Origin: Lentisphaeria bacterium
Lineage (GTDB): Bacteria; Verrucomicrobiota; Lentisphaeria; Victivallales; Victivallaceae
DNA length: 64,000 nucleotides
Assembly: GCA_017462015.1 (NCBI GenBank)
Contig: JAFTRX010000054.1
Coordinates: 62,001-126,000 of the forward strand
Reading direction: 5' to 3'
The translations under genes and the position numbers were made by a program. Positions 25,087 through 34,428 of the stretch are shown in pieces (the first letter of the stretch is position 1; every line of letters starts with the position of its first letter). The notes under the pieces were generated by a model that worked only from the letters and a program-made list of their open reading frames with translations, was not told the DNA's origin and did not search any database.

Positions 25087-26271
25087 TCACATCATAGAAC
25101 ACAACCCTTTCAGGTAAAACGTTTCCGGAACCGAAAGCAGAACCGGATGATCCGGTGCCTGGGTGAATTTTCCGGTGATCTTTGCATCAACACCGGCATC
25201 CAGCGCGGCGGCAGCTGTGATCTTTTGGAACAGGTCGCTGTCCATCAATCCGGAACAGGAAAAGTTGAACATCACTCCTCCGGGATTGAGCAGTTTGAAG
25301 CCCAACCTCGCCAGATCCTGATAACCGCGGCAGCCCCGCATCAACGCTTTTGGGGAATCGATGAGTTTCGGCGGGTCGAGGATGACCAGATCGAACTTTT
25401 CTCCGGCGGCGGCAAGTTCCCGCAGTACGGTGAAACCGTCCCCCTGCCGGTTTTCAAAGTTGGAGGAAAAACCGTTGAGCGCGAGATTTTTTTCCGCCAT
25501 CTTCAATGCCGGTGCGGAAGAGTCCACGTTGATAACACTCTTTGCTCCGGCTCCGAGCGCCACACAACCGAAAGCTCCGGTATAGGAGAAGAGGTTCAGC
25601 ACTCTCCGGTTTTGAGCAAAGCGGCGCAGTGTCCGCCGTGCTTCACGCAAGTCAAAATAAAACCCGGTCTTTTGACCGTATTGCAGATCGACATTATATT
25701 TAAGACCATCTTCGGTGATGACCAGTTTTTCCGGCAACGGCGCTCCGCACAGGAACCCGCATCGGGCGGGCAGTCCTTCTTTTTTGCGGATCGAGGCATC
25801 GGAACGGTCAAACACCGTGTCGATACCGTCAAGTTCCAAAAGCAGTTTGCCGATAAGTTCCCGGTACTTTTCCGCACCGGTACTGAGAAACTGCACGGCG
25901 GCACAGTTGGCGTAACGGTCAACGATTATTCCCGGCAGTTGATCTGACTCTGAATAAATAAGACGGCAACCGCCATCGGGGGCATCCAGACCGAGTGCAC
26001 TGCGCAGATTTGCCGCTTTCATAATGCGGTTGCGGAAAAAGGATTCATCGATTTTTTCTTCCGGATCGAAACTCCACACTCTGCCGCACAACTGCGATTG
26101 CGGTGACCATGCGGCATTTGCCAGATGTTTATCTTTGGCAAACACCTGTATCGTGTCTCCGGGCGCCGGGGAACCGGTCACTTCCTGCACGGCTCCGGAA
26201 TATATCCACGGATGGCGGCGCAGGAGGGATTTTTCCCGTCCGGGTTTGAGATACAAACGGGGTAAACTCAT
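25087..26271 (-). CDS. rlmI: 23S rRNA (cytosine-C5)-methyltransferase, RlmI type
   Basis: 394 aa, as in RlmI, which makes m5C1962 in 23S rRNA. An N-terminal PUA domain (about 1-80, RLYLKPGREKSLLRRHPWIY) is followed by a central domain and a Rossmann-fold methyltransferase: VLNLFSYTGAFGCVAL (SAM loop), LVILDPPKL (motif IV) and FNFSCSGLM (catalytic cysteine strand). Its ATG overlaps the nrdR stop by 4 bp and it ends the long minus-strand chain that starts at rseP. Confidence 0.9.
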   Translation of the reverse strand: MSLPRLYLKPGREKSLLRRHPWIYSGAVQEVTGSPAPGDTIQVFAKDKHLANAAWSPQSQLCGRVWSFDPEEKIDESFFRNRIMKAANLRSALGLDAPDGGCRLIYSESDQLPGIIVDRYANCAAVQFLSTGAEKYRELIGKLLLELDGIDTVFDRSDASIRKKEGLPARCGFLCGAPLPEKLVITEDGLKYNVDLQYGQKTGFYFDLREARRTLRRFAQNRRVLNLFSYTGAFGCVALGAGAKSVINVDSSAPALKMAEKNLALNGFSSNFENRQGDGFTVLRELAAAGEKFDLVILDPPKLIDSPKALMRGCRGYQDLARLGFKLLNPGGVMFNFSCSGLMDSDLFQKITAAAALDAGVDAKITGKFTQAPDHPVLLSVPETFYLKGLCSMM

Positions 26272-26717
26272 TTCTTCAACCCCTTGATCTCTGAAATAAA
26301 ATCAGATGCCGCCTGAAACTGACGGTAGACCGAGGCAAAACGCACAAATGCCACCTGATCCAGTTCGCGCAGCTCTTCCATTACCCGTTTACCGATCTCC
26401 AGACTGTCCACCTCTTTTTCAAAATCCCGCAACAGTCCGGCGGTGATTTTACCGACGATAAGGTCGATGTCGTCACCGGAAATATCCCGCTTGTAGCAGG
26501 CATTCACAATACCGGCGCGGAGTTTGTCCCGGTTGAAATCCTCCCGGCTGCGGTCACGTTTGACCACCTTCAACTCTTCCGGGATGACACTTTCAAAGGT
26601 GGAAAAACGCCGTCCGCACGCCAGACATTCCCGGCGGCGGCGGACTCCGAGTCCATTGCGTACACTGCGGGAGTCGATTACTTTATCGTTGTCATTATCA
26701 CATTGTGGACAGCGCAT
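26268..26717 (-). CDS. nrdR: Transcriptional repressor NrdR
   Basis: 149 aa, the usual length. NrdR represses ribonucleotide reductase genes by binding NrdR boxes, sensing ATP/dATP through its ATP-cone. The zinc ribbon (Cys3, Cys6, Cys31, Cys34) with VRRRRECLACGRRFSTFE and the ATP-cone (about 49-139) are complete. No ribonucleotide reductase gene is in the window. It begins right at the stop of the lipoprotein gene upstream and overlaps rlmI by 4 bp. Confidence 0.95.
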   Translation of the reverse strand: MRCPQCDNDNDKVIDSRSVRNGLGVRRRRECLACGRRFSTFESVIPEELKVVKRDRSREDFNRDKLRAGIVNACYKRDISGDDIDLIVGKITAGLLRDFEKEVDSLEIGKRVMEELRELDQVAFVRFASVYRQFQAASDFISEIKGLKK

Positions 26718-27764
26718 TTATCTCTCCTGACGTAAAAATTCTATCACTGCCAGCGGGGCAACGACAACTCCGCCGAATGACGGATATTTGCGGAAGTTCT
26801 GACCGGCATAATCCAGGGCGCGGCAGAAGTCGTTCCAATCCCGGCGGCGCAGTTTACCGGTATTCTCTGAGACGTGTCCGGCGAGCGAAATCACCAGCAG
26901 AATCGGCTTGCTTCCGCTGGCTTTCAACTCATCTTCAACTTTTTTAACCAGCTGCGTCGGCACATTTCCGCTGTTGATGACCATAACTTGACCCAGTTTT
27001 TGGAAATCTGCAATCGTTCCGATACTGAGTTTGCCCTCTGCCGCATTCTGATGATAAAAATCGTGGATCGCCAGTTTCAACGGCGGCAATCCCGGCAGTT
27101 GGGCAATTTCTTTCAACTGCGCGTATGTGTCGCGCATGAGCATATCATTGTCCTGGCCGATGCCGTAACGGTTTTCGCTCCACGCATAAAGCTTGCCGTG
27201 AGAACGTTCCACGTTGGCATTGGTGTAAAAGTGCGGTTCAACCACAATGGTCAAACCGGCGGGCTTTCTGACATCTTCCGGCAAATCATTGCAGAAATCA
27301 ATGACTTTCTTTGCAGCATCGTGCAGTGTCGGATATGTCGGCAGCAGCGGCCGCAACAGACGGTTGCTGTGATACACCCGGTAATAATCCCGCTGAAAAA
27401 TCACGATCTCTGCCGGAATATCTCTTTTTTCCAGACTGCGGAGCAATTCAATAAAAGAGTCGTTCAGCGCGCTTTCCGTGGTGATGCAGCAATACGCGCG
27501 GTTGAAACCGAGCGCGGCGATTCGTCCGGCAACCGCTTCGGTACTGAAGCGGTTTTCAAATGCTTCCGGATAGATGCCGACACCCCGCTCCGGGAAGGTG
27601 CGGGTAACGGCTTTGAACTGCTTCACTCTGGCAGCACTGACGTGACTTTCAGCGATATTCGCCGGTGTCGCTCCCGGAGTCACATGGCGCGGCGGAGTGG
27701 AACAGCCGCCGGTTATCAGCATTATGATAACCGCCGTGCAACCGGCTGTCAACATTTTTTTCAT
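26718..27764 (-). CDS. Predicted lipoprotein of unknown function
   Basis: 348 aa. A lipoprotein signal peptide is clear: MKKMLTAGCTAVIIMLITGGC with the lipobox ITGGC at about 17-21. The mature part alternates short strands and helices (VAGRIAALGFNRAYCCIT, IPAEIVIFQRDYYRVYHS, GLTIVVEPHFYT, PLKLAIHDFYH, PILLVISLAGH), a pattern like a TIM-barrel glycoside-hydrolase-type fold, but no catalytic motif is recognised. The stop directly abuts the nrdR start and the start overlaps the metallo-hydrolase stop by 1 bp. It could bind or cut a periplasmic sugar; this is a guess from fold pattern only. Confidence 0.75.
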   Translation of the reverse strand: MKKMLTAGCTAVIIMLITGGCSTPPRHVTPGATPANIAESHVSAARVKQFKAVTRTFPERGVGIYPEAFENRFSTEAVAGRIAALGFNRAYCCITTESALNDSFIELLRSLEKRDIPAEIVIFQRDYYRVYHSNRLLRPLLPTYPTLHDAAKKVIDFCNDLPEDVRKPAGLTIVVEPHFYTNANVERSHGKLYAWSENRYGIGQDNDMLMRDTYAQLKEIAQLPGLPPLKLAIHDFYHQNAAEGKLSIGTIADFQKLGQVMVINSGNVPTQLVKKVEDELKASGSKPILLVISLAGHVSENTGKLRRRDWNDFCRALDYAGQNFRKYPSFGGVVVAPLAVIEFLRQER

Positions 27765-28639
27765 TACAAATATACCTCCAATCCGTCAAACGCAACTCCG
27801 ATCCCTTCCGGATTGAAACGCGCTTCCAGCTGGTCGTGGGTCATGTGTCCGTTGTGGGAGAAATGGTTGACAAAATATTGAGTTGAGGCGTCGACCAAAC
27901 CCAGTTCTTCCAGCCGCTGTTTGGTATCAACTACATACTTTCCACTCATGTGGTTGTTGAATCTGTCATAACCGCAGCCGCAGCAATCGTTGAATACGGC
28001 GGCAAGTTTGATATTCAACTTTGCCAGATATTCCCAGTTCTCATCACAAAAGACACCGGTATCGTTGGCAATCATGAAATATTTATCCTCCCAGCGGATG
28101 ATGTAGATCATCGGTTCTTCGGTACTCACCGAAACCATGTGGTTCGCTTTCAGCGGATAGATAGTCATGTCGACATCGGGCAATTCGACAGTCTGGAAGG
28201 GATACAGTTCGTGTACTTTCATTTGCAGACAGGAGAAATCACCGTGAAACCCAAGCGTTTTTCCGCCGTTCCAGGCAAACTGATTGATCTTCCGCACGAC
28301 ACCAGCGCCGCCGTAGATATTCAGCGTGTTGTCCGGCGCAACTTTAGAAAAGCTCGACCGCCGGTAGTTGAACAGCGTGGTATCAAAATGATCATCATGG
28401 CTGTGCGTAACGATGACGTGGCGCAGTTTTTCACTGTGCAGATGGTACTTGTACTCCTGCGCCATCGCGTCTGGGCCGAAGTCGATGCGCACAAAATCCC
28501 CCAGCTGATAACTGGTGCGCAAACGGAAATCTTTTCCGCCGTTTTTCCACGCGGCACGGCAGGTTTCGCAATCACAGAATATTGCCGGGATACACTCCGC
28601 TGCCGCACTGCCAAGAACAACTATTTTTTTGTATTTCAT
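27764..28639 (-). CDS. MBL-fold metallo-hydrolase, PhnP-like
   Basis: 291 aa. The metal-site motif HSHDDH (79-84) and later His/Asp positions (NHMVSV, ANDTG, HFSHNGHMTHD) mark a metallo-beta-lactamase-fold hydrolase. The N-terminal CDCETC (22-27) resembles the zinc-binding cysteines of PhnP, a cyclic phosphodiesterase. No phosphonate genes lie nearby, so the substrate is open. It lies 17 bp after metY and overlaps the lipoprotein gene by 1 bp. Confidence 0.85.
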   Translation of the reverse strand: MKYKKIVVLGSAAAECIPAIFCDCETCRAAWKNGGKDFRLRTSYQLGDFVRIDFGPDAMAQEYKYHLHSEKLRHVIVTHSHDDHFDTTLFNYRRSSFSKVAPDNTLNIYGGAGVVRKINQFAWNGGKTLGFHGDFSCLQMKVHELYPFQTVELPDVDMTIYPLKANHMVSVSTEEPMIYIIRWEDKYFMIANDTGVFCDENWEYLAKLNIKLAAVFNDCCGCGYDRFNNHMSGKYVVDTKQRLEELGLVDASTQYFVNHFSHNGHMTHDQLEARFNPEGIGVAFDGLEVYL

Positions 28640-28656
28640 CGTATATCCTCCCGGGT

Positions 28657-29934
28657 TCAGGCGCGCAACGCCTGGTCAAGGTCAGCTTTGATATCCTCGA
28701 CATTTTCGATACCGACCGAAAGGCGGATGAGGTCAGGGCTGACACCGGCGGCGATAAGTTCGCTGTCGCTGAGCTGACGGTGGGTCATGCTCGCCGGATG
28801 GAGGACGCCGGTACGCACATCGGCGACGTGGACGACGATATTGGCAAGTTTAAGCGCGTTCATCGCCCGTTCGCCTGCGGCTTTGCCGCCCTTGACACCG
28901 AAGCACAAGACGCCGGATGCCATGCCGTTGCGGAAATATTTCTGCACTTTGGCGTATTCGGCATTGCCGGGAAGTCCGGGGTAATTGACCCAGCTGACGT
29001 TGGGGTGGTTCTGCAAAAATTTGGCAACTTCCAGCGCGTTTTCGCTGTGGCGTTCAATGCGCAGCGGCAAGGTTTCACAGCCGAGGTGGGAGAGGAACGC
29101 GTTTAACGGCGCCATCGGAATACCATAATCCCGCACCAGCTGGACGCGCAATTTCACGGAGAACGGCGCTTCTGCAAAGTCGCGGGTGTAGACGACACCG
29201 TGGTAGCTTTCATCCGGTTCAGTGAATTCCGGGAATTTGCCGCAACCCCAGTCAAAACCGCCTTTTTCCACCACAATACCGCCGACACTGGTCGCGTGAC
29301 CGTCGATATATTTGGTTGTGGAATGAGTGACGATATCAGCGCCGAAATCGAAGGGATTGCACAGCACCGGGGTCGGGAAGGTGTTGTCGACGATCAGCGG
29401 CAGACCGAAGGCGTGCGCCGCTTTGGCGTAGAGTTCAAAATCGGCAACGATCAGCGCCGGGTTGGCGAGCGATTCCACAAAGACCGCTTTGGTGTTGGGA
29501 CGGATGGCGGCAACGACCTCATCGCAGGTGGCATCCGGGGTGACGAAGGTGATTTCGATACCGGCTTTCTTCAGCGTGTTGGTGAAGAGGGAAACGGTTC
29601 CGCCGTAAAGGCTGGAGAGTGCCAGCACATGATCGCCGCATTTGGCGATGTTGAGCAAGGCGTAAGCATTGGCAGCCTGTCCGCTGCTGAGGGCAACGGC
29701 GGCAACACCTTTTTCCATGGCGGCGATCTTCTTTTCAAAGCAATCCACGGTGGGGTTGGCAAGGCGGGAGTAGAAAAATCCGGCTTTCTTCAAGTCGAAC
29801 AAATCGGCAACGCTCTGCACATCGTTGTATTTGAATGTGGTGCTCTGCACCAGCGGCAGAATCCGGCTTTCGCCGTCCTGAGGTTCGTAACCAGCCTGAA
29901 CCGCCAGGGTCTCTATTTTCCAGTTTTTATCCAT
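28657..29934 (-). CDS. metY: O-acetylhomoserine sulfhydrylase (MetY type)
   Basis: 425 aa, the length of MetY rather than the shorter MetB/MetC. The PLP enzyme turns O-acetylhomoserine and sulfide into homocysteine for methionine synthesis. Lys208 in HSTTKYIDGH binds PLP; YSRLANPT, SSGQAANAYAL and LYGGTVSLF are family marks, and the C-terminal HPASMTHRQL and LSVGIENVEDI close it. AGGAC precedes the ATG. It starts 25 bp after the BrkB stop, and with cysK it gives two sulfide-fixing routes in this window. Confidence 0.93.
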   Translation of the reverse strand: MDKNWKIETLAVQAGYEPQDGESRILPLVQSTTFKYNDVQSVADLFDLKKAGFFYSRLANPTVDCFEKKIAAMEKGVAAVALSSGQAANAYALLNIAKCGDHVLALSSLYGGTVSLFTNTLKKAGIEITFVTPDATCDEVVAAIRPNTKAVFVESLANPALIVADFELYAKAAHAFGLPLIVDNTFPTPVLCNPFDFGADIVTHSTTKYIDGHATSVGGIVVEKGGFDWGCGKFPEFTEPDESYHGVVYTRDFAEAPFSVKLRVQLVRDYGIPMAPLNAFLSHLGCETLPLRIERHSENALEVAKFLQNHPNVSWVNYPGLPGNAEYAKVQKYFRNGMASGVLCFGVKGGKAAGERAMNALKLANIVVHVADVRTGVLHPASMTHRQLSDSELIAAGVSPDLIRLSVGIENVEDIKADLDQALRA

Positions 29935-29959
29935 TTTTCAGTCCTCTTGATTTTATGTT

Positions 29960-31204
29960 TTATTTGATATTTATTACAGGGATGTTGAGTTCACTTCCGG
30001 CGGCGCTGGCTTCGAGTTCATCGAATGCGTGGTCGAATACCGAAAATTCTGCAGTCTCCGCATCGCCTTTGCCGTTGACGATTTTCAGAAAATCCAGCAC
30101 GGTGAACTTTTCCGGCGGCACTCCGGGCAGGTAGGCGAGCTGCTGTTTTTCATCTCTGGTACGGCAGATGATCTTTTTTTCCAGCAGTTCAGAGATTTCC
30201 AGTTTCAGCATGGTCTCCGGCAATTTCAACTCCTGCATCAGCTCCAATTCAGTCAAGCTGCCGCGTCCTTCAGTGAAGTTGCGGAAAATTTTTCTTATGA
30301 CCGCCAGCTGATGTTCGCGGCACAAGCGCAGACTGCGTTCTTTTTCTTTGCCGTTTGCAAAGATTCCGCTGTCGATGTTCTGGCTGACAAAACTTATTTC
30401 CGCTCCGAACAAAACGATCTGCCACGACCAGTTCATCCACACCAGAAACAGCGGCAATGCGGCGAAACCGCCGTAAATCCGGTTGTAGGAAAACACCTTT
30501 TTCTGCAGCAGCAAAAAGCTGTTTTGCAGTACCACAAAGGCAATACCCGCCACCAGCGCCGCAAAAAACGCGCTCGTCAACCGTACCCGCGTGTTGGGCG
30601 CACACCGGTAGATCACCGTGAACAAAAGACAGATAAACAACACCGTGACCACCTCTGCCAATGTGTCGGCAATGGCAAGTTTGTTCAGCAGTTCATAGCG
30701 GTCGGCAAGTTGATTCAATCCCTTGCGCATCATCACACCTGCGGCACCGGTGATTATCATCAAAAACGGCGTGAACAACGTCAGTGACAGACAGTTGGTA
30801 AGTTTCCGCCACCAGTTGCGCCCATTGGGCAGATCCCAGACTGCGTTGAATGCCCGCTCAATGTTGTTTATCAACCAGATAACCGTCCACAACAGGGCGA
30901 CCACACCGATACCGGCAACGATACCGCCGGATGCTTCTGAAAGAGTTCGTTCAGCAAGTTCGTAAATGTATTTAAGCATCTCCCGGTGGTGCTGCGCCCG
31001 GGAATTGATGGCATCTTGCAGATTCTGTTCCAGCGCAAAGCCTTTCGCGATCCCGAAGAGCAGCGCGGCTACCGGAACGATGGCAAACATGGTATAGTAG
31101 GTCAACAGCACCGCCCGCTGGGCGTGCTGTGCCGAAACATAACGCCGTCCGGAGATGACGAATATGTCGAAAACGGTTTTTATCCGGCTCTTTAAATCAG
31201 ACAT
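29960..31204 (-). CDS. YihY/BrkB family membrane protein with C-terminal winged helix
   Basis: 414 aa. Six membrane helices lie in about residues 25-270 with family marks AVLLTYYTMFAIVPVAALLFG and GGFAALPLFLVWMNWSWQIVLFGAEI. The C-terminal 130 residues (about 285-414) are soluble and helix-rich (LAVIRKIFRNF, LELMQELKLPETMLKLEISELLEKKII), like the winged-helix tail found in some bacterial members. The family was once called ribonuclease BN, which is wrong for this protein type; its activity is unknown. Neighbouring genes are spaced about 20 bp on both sides. Confidence 0.85.
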   Translation of the reverse strand: MSDLKSRIKTVFDIFVISGRRYVSAQHAQRAVLLTYYTMFAIVPVAALLFGIAKGFALEQNLQDAINSRAQHHREMLKYIYELAERTLSEASGGIVAGIGVVALLWTVIWLINNIERAFNAVWDLPNGRNWWRKLTNCLSLTLFTPFLMIITGAAGVMMRKGLNQLADRYELLNKLAIADTLAEVVTVLFICLLFTVIYRCAPNTRVRLTSAFFAALVAGIAFVVLQNSFLLLQKKVFSYNRIYGGFAALPLFLVWMNWSWQIVLFGAEISFVSQNIDSGIFANGKEKERSLRLCREHQLAVIRKIFRNFTEGRGSLTELELMQELKLPETMLKLEISELLEKKIICRTRDEKQQLAYLPGVPPEKFTVLDFLKIVNGKGDAETAEFSVFDHAFDELEASAAGSELNIPVINIK

Positions 31205-31222
31205 GTCAACTACCTTTACAAC

Positions 31223-31888
31223 TTATTTCGGTTCAAGCAGATACTCGATCAATGCAAAATTGTCAGCGATAAAATCGGCATTTTCAAAGGACTCCTGCCG
31301 GTGTCCGGGCAGGAAGATCACCTCTTTGCCGCCGTAGGGAGTTATACACTCCACGCACTGCGGATAAATACCCTCGTCGGTGTTGGTTTCCATCAGTACA
31401 GTCATGGGAAGCATCTGCTCGCATTTGATGTAAATCTCATCATCTGCCAGCGTGAAATCTTTCAATTTTGCCGTCAGCGGATGGCGGCTCTTGGCGACCG
31501 TGGTGGTAAAGGTGCGCACCGGATGGATGGAACGTTCCACATTATCCGGGTCGTTGGGGCGCACCCAGCGGAAACCGCAAATATCCCGCCACCACTGCCA
31601 CTGCCAGAATGCCGCGGATGAACCGTGCAGCATCAGGATGTTACCGCCGCGTTCAATGTAACGTTTGACCGCAGCTTCCGCACCGGCACCGGCATGCGGC
31701 TGACCGCAGGTGGTGGCGATCATGTTCAATATAAGCAGTTCACAATCGCGTTCCCAGTCGCCGCGTTCCAGAACGTCCCACTGATTTTCGGTGAAGACGG
31801 TACGTTTTGCCAACTCGGCAGGAAACTGTTCGTAAAGTTTTGCTCCGCAATGTTTTTCAAAGTGTGAATCAGCGAAAAAGTAGATCAT
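31223..31888 (-). CDS. ThuA-like protein
   Basis: 221 aa with a class I glutamine amidotransferase-like Rossmann core: VLERGDWERDCELLILNM, IERGGNILMLHGSSAAFW (nucleophile-elbow-like loop), FTLADDEIYIKCEQM and EVIFLPGHRQES. ThuA-like proteins occur in carbohydrate gene clusters and their chemistry is mostly unknown. There is no signal peptide. The start overlaps the upstream membrane-anchored protein gene by 4 bp. Confidence 0.75.
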   Translation of the reverse strand: MIYFFADSHFEKHCGAKLYEQFPAELAKRTVFTENQWDVLERGDWERDCELLILNMIATTCGQPHAGAGAEAAVKRYIERGGNILMLHGSSAAFWQWQWWRDICGFRWVRPNDPDNVERSIHPVRTFTTTVAKSRHPLTAKLKDFTLADDEIYIKCEQMLPMTVLMETNTDEGIYPQCVECITPYGGKEVIFLPGHRQESFENADFIADNFALIEYLLEPK

Positions 31889-32613
31889 TTTTTCTTCCTC
31901 CGTTCCCCGTCTCCATGTTGTTTGAATTTGTCGTTGTGCTGAGAGTTGATTTTGTTGATACGTTCACGTTGACGGGAGAGATTGTAGGGGTTGTTTCTTC
32001 CGCCGCCGCCGTAACCGCTGCTGCCGCGCACCGGACGGGAGGGGGATGCCGGAACTGCAGTTTCATCATGGATACGGCTGTCGTATATGACGTGTTCGTA
32101 CTTGTCTTCTTCAGCTTTCTTCTTCTTCTTCGGGACAAACATCTTTTTCAAGAGCTCTTTGTCGACTCCCTGGGTACGGATAGTTGCCAATGATGTGCGT
32201 ACAGTTTTGGCATGATTGGGGTTGACCATGATCAAGTAGAACAAATACGCCGTTGCCAGCAATGATGCCAGCAATACCAGCAGTACCGGCGCGATAACCA
32301 GCCAGAACCAGCATTTGAAAACATGACGGCGGAAATTTTTTTCCGCTTCGGTCGTCTTGGCTGGCGGCAAATGCGGAACGGTCTTGCTGGACATATCCAC
32401 TTTTTCTGCCGGTTTGCCGTCCTTCGTGCGTTCCGGAGAAGCCGCATTTCGGGGAAGTTCTGGAATATTGACTTTGACTTCCGTCAACTCCGGAAGCGGT
32501 GCAGTTGCCGGAGCGGAGTCAGTTTGCTCTTCCCGGGGCTTTGTTTTTTTGCCCAATGGAGAAAATTTGAGTTTCAGCTCAATTTTTTCTTCTTTTTTGT
32601 TTTCTTCAGTCAC
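31885..32613 (-). CDS. Single-pass membrane protein of low complexity
   Basis: 242 aa, not recognised. The first 95 residues are charged and proline-rich, one hydrophobic helix follows at about 101-128 (WLVIAPVLLVLLASLLATAY), and the C-terminal 115 residues are basic, with a run of five lysines and glycine/asparagine-rich stretches (GSSGYGGGGRNN). It is probably a bitopic inner-membrane protein with disordered tails. It lies between queC (17 bp) and the ThuA-like gene (4-bp overlap) on the same strand. Confidence 0.7.
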   Translation of the reverse strand: MTEENKKEEKIELKLKFSPLGKKTKPREEQTDSAPATAPLPELTEVKVNIPELPRNAASPERTKDGKPAEKVDMSSKTVPHLPPAKTTEAEKNFRRHVFKCWFWLVIAPVLLVLLASLLATAYLFYLIMVNPNHAKTVRTSLATIRTQGVDKELLKKMFVPKKKKKAEEDKYEHVIYDSRIHDETAVPASPSRPVRGSSGYGGGGRNNPYNLSRQRERINKINSQHNDKFKQHGDGERRKKK

Positions 32614-32629
32614 AGTACACCTCCGGGAT

Positions 32630-33316
32630 TTACGGGAATGTTACTCCATCACTGTAAAGGGTCGGATCCGCCACTCCGGCTTCAACAAAGCCGCGGTGAC
32701 GGAGAAAACAGCTGTCACACTTGCCGCAGGATCTGCCTGCTTTATCCGGATTGTAACAGCTGGTGGTCATGCTGTAATCCACGCCGAGACTGATCCCGAG
32801 TTTGATGATTTCAGCCTTGGAGAGTGCCTGAAGCGGAGTATGGATGTTCCACTTCCAGTTCTCATCCACCGCGCAGGTTCCCAACCGGGCAGTTTCGGCA
32901 AAACTTTCGATGAACGGTTTGCGGCAGTCCGGATAACCTGAGTAGTCCACGCTGTTCACGCCGATGTAAATATCGTGCGCTCCCAGCACTTCGCCCCACG
33001 CCGTTGCCAGAGAGAGAAAAACCATGTTGCGCGCCGGAACGTAGGTGATGGGAATACCGCTGTCGCTGTGGTCAGGTACATCAATAGCATCATCGGTCAG
33101 TGCGGAACCTCCCCATTGGGCGAGGTCGAGTTTAAAAATGCGGAACTCTTTTGCTCCAAGATGTTTTGCAGTTTGCTCCGAGGCGGAAAGTTCACAGCGG
33201 TGCCGCTGACCGTAATCAAAACTCAAGGCGTAACACTCAAAGCCGTCTTTGCGCGCCTGGGCAAGACATGTCGCAGAATCCAGACCGCCGCTTAAAAGAA
33301 CGATGGCACGTTTCAT
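32630..33316 (-). CDS. queC: 7-cyano-7-deazaguanine synthase
   Basis: 228 aa from ATG 33316, chosen for the GGAG 9 nt upstream. QueC converts 7-carboxy-7-deazaguanine to preQ0 with ATP and ammonia. The PP-loop SGGLDSATC (9-17) is at the N-terminus, and zinc ligands CYNPD and CGKCDSC lie near the end. It is the last of a queD-queE-queC run with gaps of only 4-11 bp, giving preQ0 for queuosine. queF and folE are not in the window. Confidence 0.95.
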   Translation of the reverse strand: MKRAIVLLSGGLDSATCLAQARKDGFECYALSFDYGQRHRCELSASEQTAKHLGAKEFRIFKLDLAQWGGSALTDDAIDVPDHSDSGIPITYVPARNMVFLSLATAWGEVLGAHDIYIGVNSVDYSGYPDCRKPFIESFAETARLGTCAVDENWKWNIHTPLQALSKAEIIKLGISLGVDYSMTTSCYNPDKAGRSCGKCDSCFLRHRGFVEAGVADPTLYSDGVTFP

Positions 33317-33320
33317 AGTT

Positions 33321-33959
33321 TCAAACTCCTTTTTTGTCACCCCAGATCACCTTGTGCATCTGGATCTGCATGCGCACCGGATGGGGAGACGCGATGACCC
33401 ATTGGGCAAGAGTTTCCGGTGCAATGCGATCCCAGACCGGTGAAAAGAGCAGGTTCGGGGTTTTATCGGCAAGATGATATTTTTCAATGACACTTTCCGC
33501 AAAATCAAAATCATTGCGGTCAGAGACGACGAATTTCACTTCATCGCGGGAAGTGAGACCGGAATATGCGGCATAACAGTTGTGTTCTGACATGCCGGAT
33601 GCCGGAAGTTTGCAATCCACGATCCGGCAGCATCCTTCGGGAAGGACGGAAAAGTCCACAGAACCGTTGGTTTCGATAAGGACGGTTTTCCCGGCATCCA
33701 GAAGTTTTTGCGCCAATAACGGTGTCTCTTTCTGAAGCAGCGGCTCGCCGCCGGTTATTTCAACGACAGTTGCATCTGATGCTTCGGCGAGGGAGACAAG
33801 TTCTTCAATGGAAAAGAGTTCTCCACCTTCCCATGCGTAGCTGGTGTCGCAGTAGGAGCAACGCAGATTGCACCCGGCAAGCCGGATAAAAAAACAGACT
33901 TTCCCGGCGTGGGTGGATTCACCCTGCACACTTTTGAAAGTCTCAATGATTTGAAGCAT
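33321..33959 (-). CDS. queE: 7-carboxy-7-deazaguanine synthase
   Basis: 212 aa from ATG 33959 ([14 protein letters not shown]). It is a radical-SAM enzyme that contracts the pterin ring of 6-carboxytetrahydropterin. The cluster motif is Cys30-x3-Cys34-x2-Cys37 ([12 protein letters not shown]), with [10 protein letters not shown] as the SAM-binding GGE motif. The ribosome site is weak, which suggests coupling to queD, whose stop is 11 bp upstream. Confidence 0.93.
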   Translation of the reverse strand: MLQIIETFKSVQGESTHAGKVCFFIRLAGCNLRCSYCDTSYAWEGGELFSIEELVSLAEASDATVVEITGGEPLLQKETPLLAQKLLDAGKTVLIETNGSVDFSVLPEGCCRIVDCKLPASGMSEHNCYAAYSGLTSRDEVKFVVSDRNDFDFAESVIEKYHLADKTPNLLFSPVWDRIAPETLAQWVIASPHPVRMQIQMHKVIWGDKKGV

Positions 33960-33969
33960 AGCGCAAATA

Positions 33970-34338
33970 TTATTCTGAATATATGATTCTACTGGCAGAG
34001 GACTCCGCAATGCTGACCCGGGCAACTTTGATATCGGAAGTGTTCAACTTTTCCGACATCTGACGATAAATACTGCGGGCAAGCACTTCGCTGGTCGGGT
34101 TGATCTCCTGAAATTCCGGCAGTTCGGACAAGTTACGGTGATCGTACTGGTTGATGACTTCATCCAATGCGGCCTTGAGCAGCTTGAAATCCAGAGCAAT
34201 ACCGATTTCGTTGAGTTTATCTGTAACGACAGTTACCGTGACACCATAATTATGCCCGTGGAGATTACGGCAGTCGCCGTTGTAACCTTTGAGCTGATGG
34301 GCGGCGGCAAAAGAACGATCAATTTCGATTTCAAACAT
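33970..34338 (-). CDS. queD: 6-carboxy-5,6,7,8-tetrahydropterin synthase
   Basis: 122 aa from ATG 34338, with AGGAA and GGGAG upstream; a longer frame to 34407 would run back into the serC terminator. QueD converts dihydroneopterin triphosphate to carboxytetrahydropterin. Zinc ligands His14, His27 and His29 (AAHQLKG, LHGHNYGV) and the catalytic Cys23 are present. No preQ1 riboswitch-like structure was seen in the short upstream gap. Confidence 0.93.
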   Translation of the reverse strand: MFEIEIDRSFAAAHQLKGYNGDCRNLHGHNYGVTVTVVTDKLNEIGIALDFKLLKAALDEVINQYDHRNLSELPEFQEINPTSEVLARSIYRQMSEKLNTSDIKVARVSIAESSASRIIYSE

Positions 34339-34363
34339 TTCCTGTCTCCCATGTATAAAAGTC

Positions 34364-34420
34364 AAAGGCTCCGGAGGGTGGAGAGCAGTATTGTCTGCTT
34401 CAACCATCCGCCGGAGCTTT
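34364..34420 (-). terminator. Terminator between serC and queD
   Basis: On the minus strand a long stem, AAAGCTCCGGCGG...CCTCCGGAGCCTTT, with an inner GAAGCAG/CTGCTCTCC pairing, is followed by TTTGACTTTT. It begins about 8 bp after the serC stop. Confidence 0.75.
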
Positions 34421-34428
34421 ATCGGAGA

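Noticed and set aside
28640-29959. SAM riboswitch upstream of metY
   Set aside because: Only 25 bp separate metY from the previous stop codon, too little for an aptamer.
34339-34428. preQ1 riboswitch before queD
   Set aside because: The only structure is a simple terminator hairpin of serC; no pseudoknot-type aptamer with a conserved C-rich loop is visible.
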